Shown here piece after piece: positions 8,888 to 17,060 of a DNA stretch of 41,452 nt (its first letter is position 1; the number at the start of each line of letters is the position of its first letter). The stretch comes from Bacteroidota bacterium. GTDB taxonomy: Bacteria; Bacteroidota; Bacteroidia; Bacteroidales; Paludibacteraceae. The DNA lies in NCBI GenBank assembly GCA_022708505.1, contig JAKIYP010000014.1:1-41452 (forward strand). Reading direction: 5' to 3'. A program made the translations under genes and the position numbers. The notes beneath the pieces are model-generated. The model was not told the origin of the DNA. It did no database searches and was given only the letters and a program-made list of their open reading frames with translations.

Positions 8888-11128
8888 TTATTTTATAAGT
8901 ATTTTTTTTACAACTACATGTTCATTTGCAATAATTCTGACAATGTAAACTCCTGGCTTAACTATCCTGTTTAGCATTATCTTATTGGGTGACAACTTTT
9001 TTTTTATAATTTCTTTTCCTTCCATATTCATCACACTGACATCCATGGCCCCTGCGATTCCGGTTACTGATATCAAGTTCTGCTCATCTACTGTTACATC
9101 TATCTTTTCCACTTCTTGCTGCATTTCACGAACATCTGTTGTATTGTTCCAGATAGAATTCAACTTCCAACCCTCGAATGCAGATAAATTTGTAGTGCCA
9201 CCATTTGAAAACAATTCAATATCGGTTGCATCCGCAGCGGGAAACATTAATGACGAAATTACATTTTCCCCATCGTTAATAAAGATTTCTATTGTCGACT
9301 CATCAACAAAAACATGAAATTTTAATTGCGATGATTTATTCTTTACCGGAATATACAAACGCTTTGGAAATCTGTCGCTAAAAGATACATTTCCTGATTG
9401 TGTACGGTCAAAATAAACATTTGAGGTGGCAGCGTTATACCCCAATACAACTTTGTACATCCTTTTCGCACAGAAACTGATTCCAAAATCCTGATTCATT
9501 TCTCCTGTTAAATCAAATGTGAATTTAGCTTCGTATACATTTCTTGCCGGTTTAAAGTCATCAAACAATTGAGTACCTGTTACCGGTTTATTTTCAACAG
9601 ATACCCGCTCCTTTCTAAGCGATTCAAATCCTTTGAAAGGGCGCTGAATCATGACAAATCCTTTTTCCGACGCTTTCAGTTCAATTTCGCGCGGCAACGA
9701 CTGGACACCTCTCCAGGGAGCAGTAGGAGTTACAGTGGCGTATTCCCAGTTACTCATCCATGCTTGCCACAAAGGCTGGGAATTTGAATCATCATAATCA
9801 CGATACGGACGGACAGCATAAAAATCGGGGCCCCAATCACCCCACAAAGCATGCTCAAGTCCTGTGTTAATAAGCACATCTGAAAACATGATCTGATCAA
9901 TTAGAATATGTCCCCAGCTTCCTGTGCTTTCATCCACAATTTCAATTACAGCGTCTTTTCCAAGAAACTCACTTACATTCCACCCTTTCCATCTCAACGA
10001 CTCATAATTATCGCCTGCAGCCCTTCTGACTATTTCCCCGTCCACAATTAAACGGGCACAAGTTAAATCAAGGTTATTTCCACCACCAATCAGGAAATTT
10101 ATGTTATTTTTTTCAATTTTGAACGGCGAAGAAATCATTTTACCGGTATTCCCATCACCCCCGTGATACGAATTCACTAATTTACCTCCTATATAACCAG
10201 AAACTGACATTTGATTCTCCAGTGTTCCATTTGCCGGAGCACTTCCAAATGCATTTCCCTCTACACGCCATCCATCAAAGTTATCTTTCTCAAACGATTC
10301 AAAGACAACGCCATCTATCCCTGTTCCATGGTGTAAATGTGAATCACACAAAGGATCTAAGGTAAAATTTGTCCCATTAAAATTTCCGACAAAGTATTCA
10401 GCTTTATTGGGTCCCATCCCTACAATCAACACCCACTTCTTAGCATCATTATTTCCATTTACGGGTAATTGTACCATGCTTGATACCTCCCAGATTTCCT
10501 GACGGGCAGCCACAGGACCGAATGAACTCAGATAATCCCATTTTTTGAGGTCTTGTGAAGCATAAAAAAGCACCTTTCTTTCATCCGCAAGGACAATATT
10601 CATAATCCATCTTTTTGTTGATTCATGCCAAATGACATCCGGATCACGAAATGAATTGCTGTTTATGTCCAGAACAGGATTCCCCTGATAATACTGAAAA
10701 CGGTTATAATTTACATCATCTGAATTACAGTAAGATATAGACTGATTCTGTAATCCAGTAGGTTGGGCAGATGTATAGATTGCAACCATGGGAACTTTAC
10801 CTCTCGTGTTGAAACCTGCCGTGTTGTTTGTATCCACCACTATTGAACCTGTAAAATAACTGAAACCTGTTCCCCCGAGCATTGGCCAGTCCAGTTGTTT
10901 CCAATGGACTAAATCGGCAGAAATTGCGTGCCCCCACCAAAAAAAGTGATATTTACCATCGTACTTTGTTAATCCACAGGGATCTCCAATCCAGCCATCC
11001 TTTGCAGTAAAATGATACTGAGGGCGGTACAATTCATTGTAAAATTCCTGTGCATGGATTACTGTAAGCATAAACGACATTATGCCGGCAATACTACACA
11101 AAATAACCCTATGTAATGATTTTATCAT
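8888..11128 (-). CDS. GH32 with inserted jelly-roll-like domain and T9SS tail (probable secreted levanase)
   Basis: A 746-residue secreted GH32. The signal peptide ends about residue 26 (VIHA). The propeller starts at YRPQYHFTAKDGWIGDPCG, where the usual WMNDPNG is WIGDPCG; the nucleophile Asp49 remains. FRDPD supplies Asp162 and EIWEVSS supplies Glu214 in place of WECPD. The loop after blade 1 is short (YHFFWWGHA). Residues about 274-420 form an inserted beta-rich domain (ESFEKDNFDGWRVEGNAF to WGHILIDQIMFSD), seen in some GH32 levanase-like proteins. The normal propeller and the C-terminal sandwich (STIEIFINDGENVISS) follow, then a T9SS sorting domain (about 675-746, ending VVVKKILIK). T9SS export suggests action outside the cell, perhaps as the initial endo-acting enzyme; that is inference. 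It lies between a DUF4960 gene and susC. Confidence 0.88.
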   Translation of the reverse strand: MIKSLHRVILCSIAGIMSFMLTVIHAQEFYNELYRPQYHFTAKDGWIGDPCGLTKYDGKYHFFWWGHAISADLVHWKQLDWPMLGGTGFSYFTGSIVVDTNNTAGFNTRGKVPMVAIYTSAQPTGLQNQSISYCNSDDVNYNRFQYYQGNPVLDINSNSFRDPDVIWHESTKRWIMNIVLADERKVLFYASQDLKKWDYLSSFGPVAARQEIWEVSSMVQLPVNGNNDAKKWVLIVGMGPNKAEYFVGNFNGTNFTLDPLCDSHLHHGTGIDGVVFESFEKDNFDGWRVEGNAFGSAPANGTLENQMSVSGYIGGKLVNSYHGGDGNTGKMISSPFKIEKNNINFLIGGGNNLDLTCARLIVDGEIVRRAAGDNYESLRWKGWNVSEFLGKDAVIEIVDESTGSWGHILIDQIMFSDVLINTGLEHALWGDWGPDFYAVRPYRDYDDSNSQPLWQAWMSNWEYATVTPTAPWRGVQSLPREIELKASEKGFVMIQRPFKGFESLRKERVSVENKPVTGTQLFDDFKPARNVYEAKFTFDLTGEMNQDFGISFCAKRMYKVVLGYNAATSNVYFDRTQSGNVSFSDRFPKRLYIPVKNKSSQLKFHVFVDESTIEIFINDGENVISSLMFPAADATDIELFSNGGTTNLSAFEGWKLNSIWNNTTDVREMQQEVEKIDVTVDEQNLISVTGIAGAMDVSVMNMEGKEIIKKKLSPNKIMLNRIVKPGVYIVRIIANEHVVVKKILIK

Positions 11129-11158
11129 CCTGCATTAATTAATAATATTGAAATTAGT

Positions 11159-11211
11159 GTAACTCCCATCTCTTTTAGAAAAATTATCATAACAAAAAAG
11201 ATGAGAGTTAC
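11159..11211 (-). terminator. Intercistronic hairpin after DUF4960 gene
   Basis: Arms 11159-11176 and 11194-11211 form an 18-bp inverted repeat with two G-U type mismatches (GTAACTCCCATCT against its near complement) around a 17-nt loop. It lies between the stop of the DUF4960 gene and the GH32 start. No U tract follows on the minus strand. It may be a transcript end or processing/stability element. Confidence 0.55.
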
Positions 11212-11227
11212 AAAAGACTAAACAGGT

Positions 11228-12367
11228 TTACATTACAAACTTATGAGCTGCAAGGGGATTACCTCCTTTATCGAATATTTTAAGGATATACATTCCACCA
11301 CTCAACGTAGAGACATCAACTCCTTCACGTATATTTTCACCATTGTATACATGCAAAAGAGATCCATTCACATTATATAAACTTACTTTACCAATCTGGT
11401 CATTATGATCGATGGACAATACATTCTGATTTAATTTCAGCCTCATACCTAATTCAATAACCGAATTGAGTCCCGAAACACTCCCTTTTAATTCGTCCAA
11501 TGCATTTTTGGTTAGTCTGACTACATTAGCCTGATAGGGATTCGTACCATTTTTAATTGCCCATTCATAACCTCCGACTCCAATCGTGATACAGGTTCCT
11601 TTATACACTTCTGTGGGTTTCCAGCGTGAAATAGCTGAACCAAAATAGTCCTGTACATGTCCCCAGGTTCCCAATGTGGTAACATTGTGAGTTGTCTCCC
11701 ATGTCGTCAGTTTGGTTTCACTATCATTAGGTAATGCACCATCTGCAATATCCATGGTCCAGAAACAGTTGTGATCCTCTTTCCAACCAGCACCAATTAA
11801 AGGGATATTCTTATATTGATTCCCATTCTCTCTTGTAACATTTTCAGTTGTTAACCCTGCAAAAAGTGGATCTGTCGATCTATCAAAAACAGTTTTTGTC
11901 ACATCCCAGGTTCCGTAAGCTGTTGCTAAAGACCAAACATCTGGATTATCTGCACCAGGGCCAGCTCCACCAGTAATATTCGGCCACATATCAACACGTC
12001 CAAATTCATACAATAAATTGTTGGCATAAATCGACAACAATAAATTTCCACCAGCTTTGTAATAATCATTCAACACTTCCGCAACCGCATATATTGCATC
12101 AGGTGCATCGGCATAACCACTTTCATTGTCGGCATAAATCCAGATTACACCATACTGTGATAAATCAATGGTTCCAACTTGAGAAACAGGAATATAATCA
12201 CCACCATAGGTAGCTGTGAACCATTGTGCAGCCGCTTTCTCATCGTCATCAGTAATTGCTGTTACTGATGCAGCAACATTTAAGAACCCTGCTTTTTTTG
12301 TACTGGCAGATACAATTACGTTGAAAAATAAAACGCAAAGGATTAAAAGTAAATAATTTTTTTTCAT
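11228..12367 (-). CDS. DUF4960-like secreted protein with T9SS tail
   Basis: A 379-residue protein with a signal peptide (about 1-21) and one large domain (about 25-300) that matches the DUF4960-type proteins of Bacteroidota fructan loci, as I recall them. Conserved blocks are DDDEKAAAQWF, VIWIYADNE, YYKAGGNLLLSIYANN, PLIGAGWKEDHNCFW and LGTWGHVQDYFGSAI. Residues about 310-379 are a T9SS C-terminal sorting domain (LYNVNGSLLHVYNGEN to GGMYILKIFDKGG). It is a tandem paralogue of the next gene upstream and of the N-terminus of the fusion at 13619. The domain's biochemical role is not established to my knowledge; fusion to GH32 and LamG suggests fructan binding or processing at the cell surface. 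A hairpin follows the stop codon. Confidence 0.8.
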   Translation of the reverse strand: MKKNYLLLILCVLFFNVIVSASTKKAGFLNVAASVTAITDDDEKAAAQWFTATYGGDYIPVSQVGTIDLSQYGVIWIYADNESGYADAPDAIYAVAEVLNDYYKAGGNLLLSIYANNLLYEFGRVDMWPNITGGAGPGADNPDVWSLATAYGTWDVTKTVFDRSTDPLFAGLTTENVTRENGNQYKNIPLIGAGWKEDHNCFWTMDIADGALPNDSETKLTTWETTHNVTTLGTWGHVQDYFGSAISRWKPTEVYKGTCITIGVGGYEWAIKNGTNPYQANVVRLTKNALDELKGSVSGLNSVIELGMRLKLNQNVLSIDHNDQIGKVSLYNVNGSLLHVYNGENIREGVDVSTLSGGMYILKIFDKGGNPLAAHKFVM

Positions 12368-12414
12368 GATTGTAATAAATTAATGTAAGTGTTAGTAAAA
12401 AGTAATTATAAAAT

Positions 12415-13572
12415 CTATCTAATAAATTTAAATGTTGTTTTAACAGTGCCATCATTCGTTTCTATTAAATACAAGCCTTTTGAAAGTGTATTCACATTTA
12501 TTCGTCTGTTTGATTCATTTAAACTAATTGAATGTATTAAATTCCCACTAATTGAATATATATTAGCTGTAGTGTTTTTAGCAATATTATCAAATCTTAT
12601 TATATCTCTTTCAATAATTACTGTTAAACCACAATCAACCGAATTAAAAGTTGCAGTAGTTCCACCCAAGGGTGATAATTCATCCAATGCATTTTGGGTC
12701 AATTGCTCAATATTTGACTGATATATATTTGTTCCTGAATTTTGATTCCATTCATAGGCCGCCAATCCAAATGTAATTGCTTTTCCAGCAAATTCATCTT
12801 TTGCATTCCAACGGGTTATTCCTGATCCAAAGTAATCCTGCACATGTCCCCAGGTACCCAGTGAGTTTGTCAACCATACACTCTCGAAATCAATGACTTT
12901 ATATTTATCATTATTGGCTTTATCTGGCTGAGGATTCCAAAAATAATTGTGATCTTCCTTCCATCCGGAACCAATCAGTGGAACACTTGGATAAATATTT
13001 CCATTATCTTTTGTTACATAACTAACATTAGTCATATCATCATAGATTGGATCTGTAAATCTGTTGAATACCTCAGGTGCACCCGCAAAAGTACCCCAGG
13101 TGGGAGAAACATACCAAACATCAGAATTATTCCCTCCATTTCCAAAGCCCTTTAGGTCAACTGCAAGATTATACCGACCTAAATCGACCACATAACGTGT
13201 CGCATAAATTGAAAGCAACAAATTTCCGCCAGCTTTATAAAAATTATTGATGGCAGTTTTTACATCAGCATCAAGGAATGCAGCGGCAAATTCATTATTG
13301 ATGGTTGTTTCATCCGACTGACGATCGAAATGAATCCACAGCGCTTTGTAATCTGACAGATCTACTGTGTTATCCTTAATTTGAGATACAGGTACAAATA
13401 TACCACCATAGGTATTAACCAGCCAGTTGGCAGCAGCGTATTCATCATCATCACCGCTGTTTTGAAGATCATTTAATGTTGCAAAAGTGCTTACAAAAGC
13501 TACTTTTGAGGGCTGAGCCTGAAGTCCCACAAACATAAAAATGTAAAACATAAATACTAATTTTTTTTTCAT
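12415..13572 (-). CDS. DUF4960-like secreted protein with T9SS tail (paralogue 2)
   Basis: A 385-residue protein, signal peptide about 1-19 (VGLQA), DUF4960-like domain about 22-305 and T9SS tail about 320-385 (IYSISGNLIHSISLNES to KGLYLIETNDGTVKTTFKFIR). It shares the blocks NSGDDDEYAAANW, DLSDYKALWIHFDRQ, FYKAGGNLLLSIYATRYVVDLGR, PLIGSGWKEDHNYFW and LGTWGHVQDYFGSGITRW with its neighbours. The three copies in a row point to duplication within the locus followed by divergence. It lies 46-47 bp from the genes on either side, with no promoter seen, so it is likely part of one transcript. The function is unknown; a surface fructan-binding role is inferred from context only. Confidence 0.8.
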   Translation of the reverse strand: MKKKLVFMFYIFMFVGLQAQPSKVAFVSTFATLNDLQNSGDDDEYAAANWLVNTYGGIFVPVSQIKDNTVDLSDYKALWIHFDRQSDETTINNEFAAAFLDADVKTAINNFYKAGGNLLLSIYATRYVVDLGRYNLAVDLKGFGNGGNNSDVWYVSPTWGTFAGAPEVFNRFTDPIYDDMTNVSYVTKDNGNIYPSVPLIGSGWKEDHNYFWNPQPDKANNDKYKVIDFESVWLTNSLGTWGHVQDYFGSGITRWNAKDEFAGKAITFGLAAYEWNQNSGTNIYQSNIEQLTQNALDELSPLGGTTATFNSVDCGLTVIIERDIIRFDNIAKNTTANIYSISGNLIHSISLNESNRRINVNTLSKGLYLIETNDGTVKTTFKFIR

Positions 13573-13618
13573 AAAGATTTGAATTTAGTTGTTAATAATC
13601 ATAAATTAATTAATCACA

Positions 13619-16600
13619 TTATTTACTTATTATTTTTGTAATTTTCTTAATGCTATAGGAATTATTTGAATTTATTCTAAACAGATATATTTTATTATCA
13701 TCCAAATTTGCTCCAGAATATGACGATGGATGTATGTTATTAGCCAATAGTCTACCCATTGAATCATAAATATTTATTGTTGCATTTTCAGGCAAATTCT
13801 CATAAATCAATTCATTGTTTGAAAAATATATCTTAAAATTATCTTGATTTGTATTTTTAAGCAAACTTGTTGTTAACCCTTCAGAAAGTTTCCATGCTTT
13901 AACTGAATTAACATAAGTTGTTGTACCTTCAGCGAATACTTCAACACCGTTTGAATCCAAATCGGTTGGGAATATCCTAATAGAAAAAGCTAATTGATTA
14001 TTAATAAATACATCCATAATGGAATGATCAATAAACAAATGAATTTTACAGGTTTGCCCTACTGCTATTGACTCAGGCAGAGAGCTGACATACAGACCAT
14101 TATACGACCCATTGTCATTTGACAGCCGGTTAATTGAGCGGGCATCAACCGTAAAGAGGTTTCTTGCCGGTTCATAAAAGATTTTAACTGCATTAAGACC
14201 ATTCTTACGTACATTAAATCCAAATTTTTGATCCTGATGAGAAGACACAGTGAAAATGCCTTCAATCTCAATAGCTTTTCCGTTAACAGGTTCCATTGAT
14301 TGTACCCCCGACAGATTCTGATTAATAATACTAAATGAAGATGCATCTGTTCGCATATTTCTTAAACCGTCAAATGGTTTTTGCACCAGATTATTATTTG
14401 CATCCAACGACCATTCTCGAGGTAAACTAAAAGTATGCGCCCAACCCAGTTTCCTGTTATCTTCACCACTCAATTTATCAGGAACAATGCCAACAACTAC
14501 TGTCTTACCATCATGTTGCATAACAGAAGGTGAAAGCAATCCAAATCCATCTTTGGACATATTGCCTAAATCTACTTCCTTTGGAGTATGTGAATAAGGA
14601 TTAAATGTACCATCCTGATTAATCGAACCTACCCAATACAAAGTTTCCACTCCATTCTTAGCGCCAAGCGGTGTAACTGCAAACAACCACTTTCCATCAT
14701 TCATCGGGACTATGACTGGCATTTCCCAGAAGGTGCCGTAATCTGCACTTGAAGCTTGATAAAAAACTCTACCATCATTACTCCATGTTTTATTGTTTTT
14801 ATTATATTGATGTAGGGTAACAGTACCTTTACCTCCTTTTTTTGATCCGACAACCATGTAAATTGTATTGTTAGATTTAAAAATATATGGATCTCTGAAA
14901 TCATCATCTAATCCTGATGGACGGTTTGGTATAACAGGATTAGCAGTGTTTTTAGCCCAGTTGATTAAATTATTATCAAGAGGTCGGGCTTCAGCAATTG
15001 ATGCCTTCCCTAAATCCACTGAGGTGTAATATATGTATGGTAGTCCGTTTGTTAGTTCAGGATCAGAAAACACACAGCCCGACCATGCACCTTTGAAATC
15101 ATACCATGCTTCAGGAAAAATTGCGACCTTTTCTTCTTTCCATGTGATTAAATCTTCACTTGTAACATGTCCCCAATGTATCCGTCCCCAATAAGGTCCG
15201 TTTGCATTTTTTTGAAAGAAAAGATGATATTTGCCATTATGATAAATCATACCATGAGGTTCATTTGCCCAGTTGGCTGCCGGCATAGCATGAAATACTG
15301 GTCGTTGAATTTCATTTTCAAATCTGATTTTCGGAATTGACAAATCAGCCGGGTTTTCAGGTGTCTGTTTATTTTGCAAGAAATTTTGTTCTCCTGAATA
15401 TATTCTGAAATCATCGATTAAACCATTAATTGTATTCAACCGAAAAGGTCCGCTCCACAAATCTTCATATGATTTACCTATATAAATAGATGACGAACCA
15501 GTGTTAAGCAGAGTTGTTGTGATGTTTGTTTTTGCAATCAGTTCATTATTTTTGAATAATTGGATATTTCCTTTCCCTACACTTACAACTGCGGCCAGAT
15601 TCACCCATTCGTATCTTGGGAGCTTATCTGGGGCATCACACCTAACCTTTGTTCCATTGATAAACATTTCGAACCCATACCTACCATGAGCATTTATAAC
15701 GAATGCAAATCCAGATTCATTTGAAATATTTCCTGCAATTACTGTATAAGCATCACTTGCTCCGTCAATATTCATCATTGGATAACTTTCCAATGCACAC
15801 CAAACAGAAGTGGAAATTGCCTGATCACTCAACCCTGCAACATTAAATCTTCCTTTTATAAAGGTTGAAAAACCATCAAATCGTAAGGCATTACCTTCTG
15901 CACCAAGAATATTTTCTCTGATATCCTTTGCATTTTCAACTACAAATGAACGATTCGAAATAATCTCTGTAACAGAAGTTTTAGATTCATTTAACACCAT
16001 AGGAAAGTGAGCAACTAAGCCAGACTCAATTTCAGTTGTATCTGGAGCAGGTTTGTCAGATGCTAAATAAGTTAATGAATTTGTAGTCAACAGATGTATA
16101 TTAGACAAATACTCATTTACTCTGTCATTTTGACTCCACTCATAAGCGGCAACGCCAATAGCTAAACAACTTCCTTTGTATTCAGAAGTTGGAAGAAACT
16201 CTATAATACCTCCGCAACAAAAATCTGTAACCTGTCCCCACGTTCCAATTACCCTGGCATTATTTTCAACTTCAAAATCATTGACAACATTTCCGCTATA
16301 TCCATACGAGTTCAAATCCCACATGCTGTTATGATCCTCTTTCATGCCAGATCCTATTAACGGAATGGTTGTATGCCCAAAAATTGTATTATTGGTAGAA
16401 AGTCCGGCATATATTGGATGAGACAGATAATTATTCACCAACCCGATGTTCGGATTAACCGTCCAGACATCAGCATTGAAATTTGCTACACCCGCACCAA
16501 TAATAGTTGGGTATCTCAAAGTTCGGCCTAAATCTGCTATATATTGCGTTGCGTGTGTGGTTAACAAAAGATTACCACCTTGTTTGTAATAATCAGTCAG

Positions 16601-16918
16601 TTTGGTTTTAACATTGGGATCTTTCAAAATTGAAGGAATTGCACCGGTACCGTTTTCTTTATCAATATGTAGCCAGATGACTTTATACTGAGATAAATCA
16701 ACTTCATTATTTTTTATGCCTGAAGTAGTTATAATGTCTCCGTTGGAATTAAACAAACTAAACCAGGTAGCTGCAGCTTTTTCATCATCATCTTCAATAG
16801 ATTCTATATTATCATATGTTGTAATAAAAGCATATTCTACATCAGTAGACAAAACTGAATTTGATAAAAATAAGGAGAAAAGTAAAAATAGAATTGTTGA
16901 TTTAAATAGTACTTTCAT
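13619..16918 (-). CDS. DUF4960-like + LamG + GH32 + T9SS multidomain protein
   Basis: A 1099-residue secreted protein. I place the start at the ATG at 16918, which begins the signal peptide MKVLFKSTILFLLFSLFLSN; an upstream in-frame ATG would put about 25 charged residues before it and overlap the promoter. Domains in order: DUF4960-like (about 26-285, DDDEKAAATWF, YYKQGGNLLLTTHATQY, GSGMKEDHNSMW), LamG/concanavalin-like (about 300-510, ending LIDDFRIYSG), GH32 propeller and sandwich (about 535-1010), T9SS tail (about 1025-1099). In the GH32 the nucleophile motif reads NWANEPHG, so Glu553 replaces the usual Asp; Asp676 (FRDPY) and Glu732 (FWEMPV) are kept. It may be a diverged fructanase, a transfructosylase or a binding protein. 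The fusion links DUF4960 to fructan chemistry. Confidence 0.88.
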   Translation of the reverse strand: MKVLFKSTILFLLFSLFLSNSVLSTDVEYAFITTYDNIESIEDDDEKAAATWFSLFNSNGDIITTSGIKNNEVDLSQYKVIWLHIDKENGTGAIPSILKDPNVKTKLTDYYKQGGNLLLTTHATQYIADLGRTLRYPTIIGAGVANFNADVWTVNPNIGLVNNYLSHPIYAGLSTNNTIFGHTTIPLIGSGMKEDHNSMWDLNSYGYSGNVVNDFEVENNARVIGTWGQVTDFCCGGIIEFLPTSEYKGSCLAIGVAAYEWSQNDRVNEYLSNIHLLTTNSLTYLASDKPAPDTTEIESGLVAHFPMVLNESKTSVTEIISNRSFVVENAKDIRENILGAEGNALRFDGFSTFIKGRFNVAGLSDQAISTSVWCALESYPMMNIDGASDAYTVIAGNISNESGFAFVINAHGRYGFEMFINGTKVRCDAPDKLPRYEWVNLAAVVSVGKGNIQLFKNNELIAKTNITTTLLNTGSSSIYIGKSYEDLWSGPFRLNTINGLIDDFRIYSGEQNFLQNKQTPENPADLSIPKIRFENEIQRPVFHAMPAANWANEPHGMIYHNGKYHLFFQKNANGPYWGRIHWGHVTSEDLITWKEEKVAIFPEAWYDFKGAWSGCVFSDPELTNGLPYIYYTSVDLGKASIAEARPLDNNLINWAKNTANPVIPNRPSGLDDDFRDPYIFKSNNTIYMVVGSKKGGKGTVTLHQYNKNNKTWSNDGRVFYQASSADYGTFWEMPVIVPMNDGKWLFAVTPLGAKNGVETLYWVGSINQDGTFNPYSHTPKEVDLGNMSKDGFGLLSPSVMQHDGKTVVVGIVPDKLSGEDNRKLGWAHTFSLPREWSLDANNNLVQKPFDGLRNMRTDASSFSIINQNLSGVQSMEPVNGKAIEIEGIFTVSSHQDQKFGFNVRKNGLNAVKIFYEPARNLFTVDARSINRLSNDNGSYNGLYVSSLPESIAVGQTCKIHLFIDHSIMDVFINNQLAFSIRIFPTDLDSNGVEVFAEGTTTYVNSVKAWKLSEGLTTSLLKNTNQDNFKIYFSNNELIYENLPENATINIYDSMGRLLANNIHPSSYSGANLDDNKIYLFRINSNNSYSIKKITKIISK

Positions 16919-16955
16919 GTGATTTTTTAGATTTTGATTAATATTTAATTTTTTA

Positions 16956-16984
16956 GAAATCACGGTCATTCTTGACCTGATTTC
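16956..16984 (-). promoter_or_regulatory. Inverted repeat in the leader of the DUF4960-GH32 fusion gene
   Basis: Arms 16956-16968 (GAAATCACGGTCA) and 16973-16984 (TGACCTGATTTC) pair with one bulged C around a TTCT loop. It lies between the -7 box at 16991 and the start codon, so it would be at the 5' end of the mRNA or over the start point. It may stabilise the leader or bind a regulator. Confidence 0.45.
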
Positions 16985-16990
16985 ACAATG

Positions 16991-16998
16991 CAAAAATA
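16991..16998 (-). promoter_or_regulatory. -7 box, TATTTTTG
   Basis: On the minus strand the sequence reads TATTTTTG, matching the Bacteroidota TAnnTTTG box, 73 bp before the start of the fusion gene. A good -33 TTG at the usual spacing is not obvious. Confidence 0.45.
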
Positions 16999-17031
16999 GA
17001 TTGACAAAACACCCTTTGATGTAAAAAATGT

Positions 17032-17058
17032 TACATCTTCGTGTAATTTTGATACATT
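17032..17058 (-). promoter_or_regulatory. 27-bp conserved element, copy 1 (candidate operator)
   Basis: This 27-bp stretch matches 18668-18694 at 24 of 27 positions. It holds TACAT at 17032 and again at 17053, 21 bp apart (two helical turns), and an inner TGTA-N7-TACA symmetry. Direct repeats two turns apart suit an AraC-type DNA-binding domain such as that of the HTCS. It lies just after the stop of the GH32 gene and upstream of the fusion gene promoter. Confidence 0.55.
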
Positions 17059-17060
17059 AA

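Noticed and set aside
16919-16993. An upstream start for the DUF4960-GH32 fusion
   Set aside because: It would put a charged segment before the signal peptide and place the start codon on top of the -7 box; the ATG at 16918 fits better.
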